DNA from: Mucilaginibacter ginsenosidivorax
GTDB taxonomy: Bacteria; Bacteroidota; Bacteroidia; Sphingobacteriales; Sphingobacteriaceae
Assembly (NCBI RefSeq): GCF_007971525.1
Contig: NZ_CP042437.1
Location: 7,068,001-7,132,000, forward strand
Length of the DNA: 64,000 nt
Reading direction: 5' to 3'
The notes beneath the pieces are model-generated. The model had not been told where the DNA came from, did not search any database, and worked only from the letters and a program-made list of their open reading frames with translations. Positions 55,004-63,947 of the stretch are shown here, piece by piece. The number at the start of each line of letters is the position of its first letter. The stretch's first letter is position 1. The position numbers and the translations under genes were made by a program.

Positions 55004-56029
55004 TTATTTTTTATTCTCGATCAGTTGCGATTCTATAATGATTTTATAGTAGGCGCTTTGTTCATTACTGCCCTTATCCTGGTGATGCAGCAGATCCATC
55101 AGGATATCAGCAGCTTTTTGCCCCTGCAGATAAGGGAACTGTTCAACAGACGCTGCCGGGATGTTTTCCATGTAATTAATCAACGGTAAATTGGCGTAGC
55201 TTACAAATTCAAGGTCTTTATTTATCCTGATGTTTAGCTGTTGTGCGTGTTTAATGGCAAATAAAGCTACATAATCGTTAAACGTAACCACGGCTGTGGG
55301 TTTCCTTTTGTTGGCCAGCAATTCGTCGAAAGCTTTTTTTGTGCCTTCCTCCGTTAAATCGCAGGATACAATAAGCGATGGGTCAAATTTCAGGCGGTTT
55401 TTAGTCATGGCTTTAATATAGCCTTCTTTCCGCTCACCGGTGGCTACCATGGTTTGGGGGCCATTGATCATGCCTATGGCGCGGTGCCCTTTTTTTAACA
55501 GGAAGCTAACTGCCTCGATGGTGCCAATTTCCATATTACAGGCCACGTAGTGGATGTTGGCAATATTGGGTATCCTGTCAAAATAAACTACAGGGATGCT
55601 ATACTTTTTTAGGTTCTCAAAATGCTGAAAAGACGAAGTGTTTTTGCCTACCGATACCAACAGCCCATCTACCCGGTGATTTTTCATTTTCTCTACCAGT
55701 TCCTTTTCTTTCTGCTCATCATCATGTGATTGTGCAAGCAGTACCGTATAATTCTTTTTATAAGCGGTATCTTCAATGGCGCTAATGGCCGATGAAAAAA
55801 AGGCTTCAGAAAGTTCGGGCAAAATAACGCCGATGGTGTGGGTTTTTCCCTTCTGTAAAAAAATGGCGGTTTGATTGGGTTCGTAGTTCAGTTCTGCTGC
55901 CAGTTTTTTAACTTTTGCCCTGGTACTCAGGCCAATACTGGGATGATCATGCAAGGCCCTTGAAACTGTAGAAACCGAGATGCCCAGCAACTGGGCTATC
56001 TCTTTTATAGTAGTTGGCTTTGATTGCAT
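55004..56029 (-). CDS. LacI family transcriptional repressor
   Basis: A 341-residue regulator. The HTH is at residues ~7-27 (IKEIAQLLGISVSTVSRALH), followed by the hinge (KKLAAELNYEPNQTAIFLQ) and a periplasmic-binding-protein-like effector domain (IGVILPELSEAFFSSAISAI; VDGLLVSVGK; AIGMINGP; TAVVTFNDYVALFAI). The usual hinge/minor-groove binding residues fit central CG palindromes. Five GCAAACGTTTGC-like sites in this window lie at catabolic genes, one of them in its own promoter region (56105). The inducer is probably an amino sugar or its phosphate, which is inferred. Confidence 0.95.
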   Translation of the reverse strand: MQSKPTTIKEIAQLLGISVSTVSRALHDHPSIGLSTRAKVKKLAAELNYEPNQTAIFLQKGKTHTIGVILPELSEAFFSSAISAIEDTAYKKNYTVLLAQSHDDEQKEKELVEKMKNHRVDGLLVSVGKNTSSFQHFENLKKYSIPVVYFDRIPNIANIHYVACNMEIGTIEAVSFLLKKGHRAIGMINGPQTMVATGERKEGYIKAMTKNRLKFDPSLIVSCDLTEEGTKKAFDELLANKRKPTAVVTFNDYVALFAIKHAQQLNIRINKDLEFVSYANLPLINYMENIPAASVEQFPYLQGQKAADILMDLLHHQDKGSNEQSAYYKIIIESQLIENKK

Positions 56030-56104
56030 TATCCTTTTGATGTGCTTGAAATAAAATTAAAGTTAGCAGATTATTATCAAATTATTGCCCGTTTGGCGGC
56101 TATT

Positions 56105-56116
56105 GCAAACGTTTGC
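56105..56116. promoter_or_regulatory. LacI-type operator between lacI and galM
   Basis: The perfect 12-bp palindrome GCAAACGTTTGC lies in the divergent region, 75 bp from the lacI start and 113 bp from the epimerase start. It suits autoregulation of lacI and control of galM. Confidence 0.82.
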
Positions 56117-56228
56117 GTGTTGTTTTCGGCGCCCGGTAACGTATTTTCAGATGCTTAATAACTAATTTCATCACAGCAAGAAAAGTTTATTACAATTTGC
56201 TAATTTAAAATCTTTATCAGCTTTAAAT

Positions 56229-57302
56229 ATGGGCAGCAATGCAATAACAGTAAAAAACTGGGGCACAGCCAATGGTCAGGATGTTGCGCTTTATCAATTG
56301 CGTAATAAAAACGGGATGCTGGTATCTGTTACCAATTATGGTGCAGCTATCCAGGCCATTATAACTGTCGACAGGGATGGCACTATGGCCGATGTTGTTT
56401 TAGGTTATGATAATATAGAAGGATACGTGAACGATCCTTATTACACCGGCGCTGTAGTAGGCCGTTTTGCAAACCGCATAGCCGGCGGCCTGATAACGCT
56501 TGATGGTGTGCAACACCAGCTTACTGTTAAGCCCGGCGGCTTTCACCATCATGGCGGCGCAGTTGGTTTTAATAAAAAAGTATGGGAGGCAAATCATTTT
56601 GTTCAAAAAGACAAAATTGGTGTAGTGCTCAGGTATATCAGCCCCGATGGGGAAGAAGGTTTCCCGGGCGAACTGACTACAATAGTTACTTATACATTGA
56701 ACAATAAAAATGAATTGGAGGTGGCTTTTGAAGCCAAAACAAGCAATACCACGTTGCTTAACCTTACCCAGCATGCTTATTTTAACCTCTCGGGATTGGC
56801 GGGCTCGTCAATTTTAAATCATGAGTTAATGATGCCTTTAAAACACTATTTACCGGTAAACAAGATGCACGTGCCTGTAGGCCATTTGGCAACTGTTGAA
56901 AATACCCCTTTTGATTTTACCCAACCCACAGCCATAGGCAAAAGGATTGATGCCGAAAATGAGGAGCTGAAACAGGGCCAGGGCTACGACAATTCCTTTG
57001 TAATTAAACAACAAGCCTCGGCCGATTTAGTTATGGCTGCCACTGTAACCGAACCGCAAAGCGGCAGAGTGCTTCATGTTTATACAACCGAACCATCGGT
57101 GCATTTGTATACCGGCAACTTTATTGATGATAATTCTCCGGGTAAAAACGGGGCTAAGTATATGCGCAGAAGCGGTTTTTGCCTGGAAACCCAGCACTAC
57201 CCCGATGCGCCAAACCATGCGCACTTCCCGACAACAGTATTAAAGCCTGGGGAAACTTTCAGCAGTAAAACAATTTTTGAATTTACAACTGATGCCATTT
57301 AA
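56229..57302 (+). CDS. galM: Aldose 1-epimerase
   Basis: A 357-residue mutarotase, probably cytoplasmic since no signal peptide is seen (MGSNAITVKNWGTANGQDVA). GalM family motifs: GRFANRIAGG, the His pair in GGFHHHGG (106-108), catalytic H182 in NLTQHAYFNLSG and catalytic E320 in CLETQHYPDAP. It interconverts alpha and beta anomers of hexoses, feeding anomer-specific kinases. Divergent from lacI, with an operator between them. The role here is probably to supply the right anomer for the NahK-like kinase or for hexose uptake. Confidence 0.95.
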   Translation: MGSNAITVKNWGTANGQDVALYQLRNKNGMLVSVTNYGAAIQAIITVDRDGTMADVVLGYDNIEGYVNDPYYTGAVVGRFANRIAGGLITLDGVQHQLTVKPGGFHHHGGAVGFNKKVWEANHFVQKDKIGVVLRYISPDGEEGFPGELTTIVTYTLNNKNELEVAFEAKTSNTTLLNLTQHAYFNLSGLAGSSILNHELMMPLKHYLPVNKMHVPVGHLATVENTPFDFTQPTAIGKRIDAENEELKQGQGYDNSFVIKQQASADLVMAATVTEPQSGRVLHVYTTEPSVHLYTGNFIDDNSPGKNGAKYMRRSGFCLETQHYPDAPNHAHFPTTVLKPGETFSSKTIFEFTTDAI

Positions 57303-57322
57303 ATGATAAAAATGGCCAGTTT

Positions 57323-57334
57323 TCAAACGTTTGC
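57323..57334. promoter_or_regulatory. LacI-type operator before the DUF3472 gene
   Basis: TCAAACGTTTGC, one base from the perfect palindrome, 92 bp before the start at 57426 and 21 bp after the galM stop. Confidence 0.75.
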
Positions 57335-57425
57335 GTTGAGATACAGGATCTTATTTTTTACCAATGGCCTAAATGCCAGTACATTTATAAAAGGATACCC
57401 GGTGGTATTCCATTGATAACCACAT

Positions 57426-58736
57426 ATGAAAAAAACAACGTTCTGTTATCTTTCTTTTTTACTAAGTGTATTTACCGCTGCCATTTCGGTGGCGCAGGGT
57501 ACAAATTCACAAGCGCCCGCGTTAAAACAGGTGATCCCCTTAGGTGGCAATGCCTGGGTAAACGCGCCCGATACCATTACTGATGAAGGCCTGGTGAATT
57601 GGAAAAATCCTAAATCAACCGCTAATATCTATTTCAGGGTGTCGGTTGCGCAGGATATTAAAGTATCCTTAAGGCTGCGGGTGCCACAGGGCGAAAGTAA
57701 GATCGGGATAAAAGCAGGCGAAAATTATATATTTAAAAAGGTAAGCAACCGGGCTTTTGATACCATTGAGATGGGGACTATCCATCTAAAACACTCCGGG
57801 CATGTTAAAATTGAACTGAAGGGCATGAGTAAAACCGGCGCTGTTTATGCTGATATAAGCGACTTGATTATCCAAACCAAACAGCCCGATGCCGATATAG
57901 CTTATGTAAAACAAGGCAGTTCGTTCCACTTCGGCAGGAGGGGGCCATCGGTGCACCTGAGGTTTGCGGTGCCCGATGAGAAAAAAACAAAAGTGAAATG
58001 GTTTTACAACCAGATAATTGTTCCTAAAGGGCAGGACGTTGTCGGGTCCTATTTTATGGCAGATGGCTTTGGCCAGGGATATTTTGGCATGCAGGTAAAT
58101 TCAACCACCGAACGCCGGGTGTTGTTTTCTGTATGGAGCCCGTTTAATACCGAAGACCCTAAAAGTATACCCGACAGTATGCGTATTAAATTGATAAAAG
58201 GTGGTGCTGGTGTACACATTGGCGAATTTGGTAACGAAGGATCGGGCGGGCAAAGTTATATGCATTACCCATGGGAGGCTGGGAAAGCCTATGCCTTTTT
58301 GTTGAGGGCCGAACCTGATGTTGCTAAAAATTCGACAACGTTTACCGCTTATTTTGAAGATGTTGCCGCGGGTAAATGGTTCCTGGTGGCCAGTTTTAAC
58401 AGGCCGCAAAAAGCCACCTACCTCACCAGCCTTTATTCTTTTGTTGAGAATTTTGAGCCCGAAAACGGCGATAAAACCCGCAAAGCCCTGTTTACTAATC
58501 AATGGATAGGCGATAGCGAAAACAACTGGCAACAACTTACCGGGGCTGTATACACCGGCGATGCAACCGCCAAAGCCAACTACCGGAAAGATTATGCAGG
58601 TGGCGTTGAAGGAGATAAATTTTACCTGCAAAACGGTGGTTTTTTTGATGGTTTTATAAAATTAAACACGCCTTTCACCAGGGCACCCGTAAGTGTAAAG
58701 CCTGTTATTGATATTAATAATTTACCTGTTAAATAG
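57426..58736 (+). CDS. DUF5077/DUF3472 secreted protein
   Basis: A 436-residue exported protein with signal peptide MKKTTFCYLSFLLSVFTAAI. The first ~150 residues after it look like a DUF5077 beta-sandwich (PLGGNAWVNAPDTITDEGLVNW). The C-terminal half matches DUF3472 (HIGEFGNEGSGGQSYMHYPW, WFLVASFNRPQKATYLTSLY, ALFTNQWIGD). Both are carbohydrate-linked domains of unknown activity. Its promoter has a LacI-type palindrome. The last codons (TTACCTGTTAAATAG) start the 158-bp duplicated unit downstream. Confidence 0.88.
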   Translation: MKKTTFCYLSFLLSVFTAAISVAQGTNSQAPALKQVIPLGGNAWVNAPDTITDEGLVNWKNPKSTANIYFRVSVAQDIKVSLRLRVPQGESKIGIKAGENYIFKKVSNRAFDTIEMGTIHLKHSGHVKIELKGMSKTGAVYADISDLIIQTKQPDADIAYVKQGSSFHFGRRGPSVHLRFAVPDEKKTKVKWFYNQIIVPKGQDVVGSYFMADGFGQGYFGMQVNSTTERRVLFSVWSPFNTEDPKSIPDSMRIKLIKGGAGVHIGEFGNEGSGGQSYMHYPWEAGKAYAFLLRAEPDVAKNSTTFTAYFEDVAAGKWFLVASFNRPQKATYLTSLYSFVENFEPENGDKTRKALFTNQWIGDSENNWQQLTGAVYTGDATAKANYRKDYAGGVEGDKFYLQNGGFFDGFIKLNTPFTRAPVSVKPVIDINNLPVK

Positions 58737-59038
58737 AGAATCAAGAGATTAGAGTCAAGAATCAAGAAAAAAAAACGACGCTATCAATTTTGAAGGAAGA
58801 AAGAGTTCAGGACGTGATATTTTTGTGCTTAAGGTATGTGCGCTTATCTTATTTCTTGATTCTTTGCTCTTGATTCATATTACCTGTTAAGTAAAGAGTC
58901 AAGAGATTAGAATCAAGAAAAAAAGCAAATCTACGATCAGTTTCAAGGAAGAAAGAATTCAGGACGTGATGTTTTTTATGCTCAAGCCTGGTGCGCTTAT
59001 CTTATTTCTTGATTCTTATCTCTTGATTCTTATTCACA
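58722..59038. repeat. Two tandem ~158-bp repeats, each palindromic
   Basis: Unit 1 is 58722-58879 and unit 2 is 58880-59038. Both begin TTACCTGTTAARTA, which recurs a third time at 59039. Each carries a GAGTCAAGA/AATCAAGA block, a conserved core GGAAGAAAGA.TTCAGGACGTGAT, and an inverted end TTTCTTGATTCTT..CTCTTGATTC. Each can fold on itself. Unit 1 starts inside the DUF3472 stop region. Confidence 0.88.
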
Positions 59039-59074
59039 TTACCTGTTAAATAAAACTGATATATAACTTATAAA

Positions 59075-60427
59075 ATGGAAAGAAGAGAATTTATAAAAAC
59101 CGGCGCTATTGCCGCGGCAGGCTTCAGTATACTGCCGTCTGGTAGTTTGTTTGCATCTGCACAGGCCAAAGTAAGGCTGGGGTACATTGGTGTTGGCGCC
59201 CGCGGCATGAGCCACATTGCCGAAGGTTTGCTGCGCGATGACGTAGAAGTGGTAGCCATTTGTGATACCCAGGAGCATTCGCTAAAAATTTGCCGCGAAT
59301 ACGTAGCCAAAAAGGGCCACGCCCCGGTAACGGAATACACAGGTGGACTGGATGCCTACAAAAAACTTTTAGACCGTAAGGATATTGACGCGGTGATCAT
59401 AGCTACACCATGGCAGTTTCATCATCCGCAGGCTATTGATGCCATGAAAGCCGGTAAATATGTGGGCTGCGAGGTTATTGCCGGTTTAACAGTAGACGAA
59501 CATTGGGACATTGTGCACACCTCCGAAAAAACAGGTATGCCCTATATGACGCTTGAGAATGTTTGTTACCGCCGGGATGTAATGGCAGCGCTTAATATGG
59601 CGCGGCAGGACCTTTTTGGCGAGATCATCCACCTGGAAGGTGGTTACCAGCACAATTTAAGGCCGGTACTGTTTAACGATGGCAAAGGCAGCTACGGTAA
59701 CAGAGGCGTAGAATATGGTGCTAAAGCCTTAAGCGAAGCCCAATGGCGCACCCAGTTTAATATTGATGTGGATGGCGACATTTACCCAACCCATGGTGCA
59801 GGCCCTTGCATGCATTATGCTAACATTAACGCGGGAAACCGGTTTACCAACCTGGTATCTTTTAGCTCAAAGGCACGCGGTTTGGGCGCTTATATCGAAG
59901 AATTATCGCCAGGCCATCCCAACGCCAAAATTAACTATAAAAATGGCGACGTAACCACCACCATGATCAATTGCGCCAATGGCGAAACCGTGTTGTTAAG
60001 CCACGATACACATTTGCCGCGTCCGTATTCTTTAGGTTTCCGCGTACAGGGCACCAAAGGGCTATGGATGGATGTAAACAAAAGCGTTTATATCGACCAT
60101 AAATCAAAAGAAGATGATTCGTGGGAGCCGGCACAGCAATGGTTTGATAAATACGACCACCCGCTATGGAAAAAGTACGAAAAACTTGCCCAGGGTGCCG
60201 GCCACGGTGGCATGGACTGGTTTGTGTTTAACGCCTTTATCGAATCGGTAAAAAACAAACGCCAAACGCCTATTGATGTTTATGATTCTGTTACCATGAG
60301 CGTTATTACGCCATTATCAACCAAATCGCTTAAAGAAGGCAATGCAAGCGTAGCTTTTCCCGACTTTACAAAAGGCAAATGGAAAGACAGGAAAAACAGT
60401 TTCGCGCTTGACGACAGCGGCTTTTAA
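59075..60427 (+). CDS. GH109-type Gfo/Idh/MocA glycosidase (alpha-N-acetylgalactosaminidase-like)
   Basis: A 450-residue protein with a twin-arginine-type start (MERREFIKTGAIAAAGF). NAD-binding Rossmann motif LGYIGVGARGMSHIAE. The set of motifs fits family GH109 rather than a general dehydrogenase: IATPWQFHHPQAIDAMKAGK, CEVIAGLTVDEHWDIVHTSE, MTLENVCYRRDVMAALNMAR, FGEIIHLEGGYQHNLR. GH109 enzymes use bound NAD to break glycosidic bonds of alpha-GalNAc by an oxidation/elimination route. Export through Tat with a folded cofactor fits. It follows the DUF3472 gene after the 158-bp repeats and ends at a strong terminator. Confidence 0.9.
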   Translation: MERREFIKTGAIAAAGFSILPSGSLFASAQAKVRLGYIGVGARGMSHIAEGLLRDDVEVVAICDTQEHSLKICREYVAKKGHAPVTEYTGGLDAYKKLLDRKDIDAVIIATPWQFHHPQAIDAMKAGKYVGCEVIAGLTVDEHWDIVHTSEKTGMPYMTLENVCYRRDVMAALNMARQDLFGEIIHLEGGYQHNLRPVLFNDGKGSYGNRGVEYGAKALSEAQWRTQFNIDVDGDIYPTHGAGPCMHYANINAGNRFTNLVSFSSKARGLGAYIEELSPGHPNAKINYKNGDVTTTMINCANGETVLLSHDTHLPRPYSLGFRVQGTKGLWMDVNKSVYIDHKSKEDDSWEPAQQWFDKYDHPLWKKYEKLAQGAGHGGMDWFVFNAFIESVKNKRQTPIDVYDSVTMSVITPLSTKSLKEGNASVAFPDFTKGKWKDRKNSFALDDSGF

Positions 60428-60458
60428 GTAGTTTATAAGTCTTTTCTTCAATCATATG

Positions 60459-60491
60459 ATGTCATTGCTTAACCAGGCAATGACATTTTTT
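60459..60491 (+). terminator. Terminator after the GH109 gene
   Basis: The perfect stem TGTCATTGC/GCAATGACA is followed by a nine-base T-run. It separates the GH109 gene from the SusC promoter region. Confidence 0.9.
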
Positions 60492-60681
60492 TTTGCCCGG
60501 TTGGGGCCGGAACCTGGCAGCTGGGCTCAATACTTCATTCTCCTCAAAATCAAAAAAAATCGCCACTCGTCCAAAACAGGAAGTTTTCGGAAGAATCCGG
60601 TAAAATCATTTGGTAAAAAGGGCTTAAAACATTGCAAATCTGTGTGCTTTGCTTTGTTGCATAGCTGCAATTTGCTATTTA

Positions 60682-60693
60682 TCAAACGTTTGC
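60682..60693. promoter_or_regulatory. LacI-type operator 1 before SusC
   Basis: TCAAACGTTTGC, one base off the palindrome, 143 bp before the SusC start. Confidence 0.78.
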
Positions 60694-60713
60694 GTAGTTA
60701 AAGTTGGTGTTAA

Positions 60714-60725
60714 GCAAACGTTTGC
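60714..60725. promoter_or_regulatory. LacI-type operator 2 before SusC
   Basis: The perfect palindrome GCAAACGTTTGC lies 32 bp centre to centre from operator 1, about three helical turns, which allows binding on the same face of the DNA. Confidence 0.82.
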
Positions 60726-60836
60726 GCTGTGTTAAAACAGGCTTTTTCAAGCCTGTATATCTAATTTCCAATATTGAAAAACCAACAGAAACTATTCAAA
60801 ACCAACAACAATTAATTAATACTAACACCAAAATGT

Positions 60837-63800
60837 ATGATTAAAATTTACACACATCCTGATCCGGGCTTCACACAAAGCAATCTTTTAAAAAAGAAGC
60901 TTTATGGCGCCCTTGTTAAAATGATATGCTGTTACCTGTTTGTATTGCTGCCTGTACTGGCCAGCGCACAAACTGTTATTACAGGTAGCGTAAAAGATAA
61001 AGACGGACCTATCATTGGCGCAACAATTAGCGAAAAGGGCGTTAAAAACACCACATCGACAGACCTGGGCGGGAAATTTAAAATTACCCTTAAAGGCAGC
61101 TCCAACATTTTAATTATATCCTATATAGGGTACAAAACTCAGGAAGTTACCGCCAGCGGAACAATAAACGTAACCCTGCAGGAAGACCTTAACAAACTGA
61201 ATGAGGTGGTAGTTGTAGGTTACGGCTCGGTTAAAAAAAGCGACCTTACCGGTTCTGTAAGCTCGGTAAAAGCCGATGACCTTAACTTAGGGGGGACAAC
61301 ATCAAATCTGGGCCAGGCCATACAGGGTAAAGCAGCCGGTGTGCAGGTACAACAATCAAGCTTTGCACCGGGCGGTACTATATCTATTACCATACGCGGC
61401 GGTAACTCTATTAATACCAGCAACTCGCCATTATATGTAGTTGATGGTTTTATTACCGATAACGGCAACCAGATTAACCCAAATGACATTGATGATATCC
61501 AGATCCTGAAGGATGCGTCGGCAACTGCAATCTACGGTTCGCGTGGTGGTAATGGTGTTGTTTTGATCACTACCAAAAAAGGAAAAATTGGTAAAGTTGC
61601 CGTTGATGCCGATGTTTCAAATGGTTACCAGTATTTAACTTATCATCCCTCTTTATTAAACGGACAGCAGTACACCGATATTCAAAATGCTACGGCTATT
61701 GAAGATGGCAAACCGGCCATATTCCCTTCAAACTTTCCGCTGGCCAATACCAACTGGTTAAAAGCTGCAACACAGAATGCAACCGTTCAAAACCGCAACC
61801 TGAGTATCAGCAGCGCCGATAAGGACTCAAAAATTTATGTATCCGGCAATTACCTGAAACAATTGGGCGTATTAAAAAACACCAGCCTGGAAAGATATAC
61901 TGCCAGGATAGGCGCCGAGAAAACCTTAAACGAAAACCTGAAATTGGGTGCTAACTTTTATGGCGCAAGCTCAAATTCAACTTTGCAATCATACTCGGGT
62001 GATATTACCGCACCGTTGTTTAGCTTATTAACCGCGCAGCCCAACATCCCGGTTTACAATGCCGATGGCAGTTATTACGTGTACCAGGGTAAAAACAACG
62101 CCCTTGCATCGCTGTTGGAGCCAACCAACAAAAGTGGCAGCAAGCTGATAAATGGTAACGTTTCCTTAGATTATACTTTATTTAAAGGCTTAACCTATCA
62201 CCTGGGCGCAGGCAGCGAGTATAGCCAGGTTACCGCAGGCCAGTATACGCCGAGAACTTTGGTTGCGGGCAAAGCAAATGGCGGTATAGCCTCCGAGCAA
62301 ATGTCGACAGCTTTCAGGTGGTTGGTTGAAAACTATTTGACCTATAAATACAACTTTAAGGATCACGCGTTTACTTTATTGGTAGGTAATTCCAATCAGC
62401 GCGATGTAAGTGAGTTATTAAATGCAGGTGCCAAAGGCTTCCCTACGGATGTGTTTTTGTATTATAATTTAAGCGCGGGCTCCACAGCTTATTCCAATAA
62501 CGGGTACAGCGCTTACGGAAGCAGTAAGTCAGAATCGTCGCTAACCGATTATTACGGCAGGTTAAACTATGCTTATAAAGATAAAATACTGGCAACCTTT
62601 ACCTTAAGGGACGATGCTTCATCAAAATTTGGCAGCAATTTCAGGCATGGTATCTTTCCTTCAGGTGCTTTGGCATACAAGCTTGAAGATGAAGATTTTA
62701 TAAAAAACCTGAATACATTCTCGAGCTTAAAACTGCGGGTTAGCTACGGTGTTACCGGTAACGATAGGATCAACAACTATCAATACCTGAGTACATTTGG
62801 CAACTACAGCACGGTGCTTAGCCCGGGCGGCGCTTTGCAGGTAGGTATAGAGCCTTCCAGCTTATCAAACCCTAACTTAAAATGGGAAAGTACAGCCCAG
62901 TTAGATGCTGGTTTAGACATGGGCTTTGCCGATGGCCGTATTAACGCCACCATCGATGTTTATCGTAAAAAAACTTCAGACCTGTTAATCAATATCCCAA
63001 TTGGCCAATGGTGGGGCTTTAGTACCCAACTGGTAAATGGCGGGGCTATCGAAAACAGGGGCATCGAACTTGGTATCAATACCAACAACATCCGATCTAA
63101 TAGTTTTTCATGGAACAGCAGTTTTAACATCTCATACAATAAGCAAAAAGCGTTAGACCTGGGCGGCATAAAAACCATCAGCAGCAATACTGCTAACCCG
63201 AGCGGTACAGTATCCGGCCGGGAATTTTCGAGGCTGGAAGTAGGGCAGGAATTAGGCATGTTATATGGCTATGTTTATGCAGGTGTACTTAAAACCGGCG
63301 AAACCTACTCGCCGCAGCCAAATTCAAAAGCAGGCGATCCTAAATATGTAGATGTAAACGGCGATGGCGTAATAACACCGGCCGATCAGAAATACCTGGG
63401 TAACTCAAATCCTCACTACAGCATGGGTTTTGGTAACGATTTTCATTACAAAGGTTTCGACCTGAACATTTTTATCCAGGGTGCATTCGGGTACAAATTG
63501 TTTAACATGAACAGGCTGGTGCTGGAATCAACCACAAGCACCGATGCTTTGAACAGGTTCGTTGCCGGTAAAAACGAAAATACAGATATCCCCCGCGAAG
63601 GTTATTTCCTGAGCACTTATGGTGGTTATGTAAACTCCCGTTTTGTTGAAAATGCTTCTTACGCCCGTTTAAAATCAGTTTCGTTGGGCTATAGCTTCCC
63701 TTCATCATTATTTCAGCACATCAAAATTGTGCAGGGAATAAGGCTGTATGCCGAAGCGCAGAACCTGGTTACCGTAACCGGCTATAAAGGAACCGACCCC

Positions 63801-63902
63801 GAGGTGAACGTTCATACCGGCAACACATCCGGCGGTTTGGATTTTAACTCCTTCCCGGCTTTCAGAACTTTTGCTTTTGGTATTAAAGTGTCTGTTCATT
63901 AA
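60837..63902 (+). CDS. SusC/RagA TonB-linked outer-membrane protein
   Basis: A 1021-residue TonB-dependent transporter. Its long N-terminal signal ends VLLPVLASA-Q. The carboxypeptidase-D-like domain (~48-115: GSVKDKDGPIIGATISEKGV), a TonB-box-like NEVVVVGYG, a plug (about 125-245, ATAIYGSRGGNGVVLITTKKG), and a beta-barrel ending FAFGIKVSVH complete the usual form. A SusD-like gene is expected directly downstream, starting at 63948. Two LacI-type operators precede it, so import of an amino-sugar glycan is likely to be under the lacI product at 55004. Confidence 0.95.
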   Translation: MIKIYTHPDPGFTQSNLLKKKLYGALVKMICCYLFVLLPVLASAQTVITGSVKDKDGPIIGATISEKGVKNTTSTDLGGKFKITLKGSSNILIISYIGYKTQEVTASGTINVTLQEDLNKLNEVVVVGYGSVKKSDLTGSVSSVKADDLNLGGTTSNLGQAIQGKAAGVQVQQSSFAPGGTISITIRGGNSINTSNSPLYVVDGFITDNGNQINPNDIDDIQILKDASATAIYGSRGGNGVVLITTKKGKIGKVAVDADVSNGYQYLTYHPSLLNGQQYTDIQNATAIEDGKPAIFPSNFPLANTNWLKAATQNATVQNRNLSISSADKDSKIYVSGNYLKQLGVLKNTSLERYTARIGAEKTLNENLKLGANFYGASSNSTLQSYSGDITAPLFSLLTAQPNIPVYNADGSYYVYQGKNNALASLLEPTNKSGSKLINGNVSLDYTLFKGLTYHLGAGSEYSQVTAGQYTPRTLVAGKANGGIASEQMSTAFRWLVENYLTYKYNFKDHAFTLLVGNSNQRDVSELLNAGAKGFPTDVFLYYNLSAGSTAYSNNGYSAYGSSKSESSLTDYYGRLNYAYKDKILATFTLRDDASSKFGSNFRHGIFPSGALAYKLEDEDFIKNLNTFSSLKLRVSYGVTGNDRINNYQYLSTFGNYSTVLSPGGALQVGIEPSSLSNPNLKWESTAQLDAGLDMGFADGRINATIDVYRKKTSDLLINIPIGQWWGFSTQLVNGGAIENRGIELGINTNNIRSNSFSWNSSFNISYNKQKALDLGGIKTISSNTANPSGTVSGREFSRLEVGQELGMLYGYVYAGVLKTGETYSPQPNSKAGDPKYVDVNGDGVITPADQKYLGNSNPHYSMGFGNDFHYKGFDLNIFIQGAFGYKLFNMNRLVLESTTSTDALNRFVAGKNENTDIPREGYFLSTYGGYVNSRFVENASYARLKSVSLGYSFPSSLFQHIKIVQGIRLYAEAQNLVTVTGYKGTDPEVNVHTGNTSGGLDFNSFPAFRTFAFGIKVSVH

Positions 63903-63947
63903 TCAATATAAATCATCCCTCAACGGATCAACATAAAATTAAAGCAA

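Larger units (their letters stand above)
60492..60836. other. Promoter region of the second SusC
   Basis: 345 bp with no accepted gene. Two LacI-type palindromes at 60682 and 60714 sit in its middle. A 40-bp AT-rich leader with repeated ACCAACA words precedes the start at 60837. The short plus-strand frame at 60456-60701 covers the terminator and is not a gene. Confidence 0.6.

Noticed and set aside
60456..60701. 81-codon frame before SusC
   Set aside because: It covers the perfect GH109 terminator and an operator and has no recognisable content.
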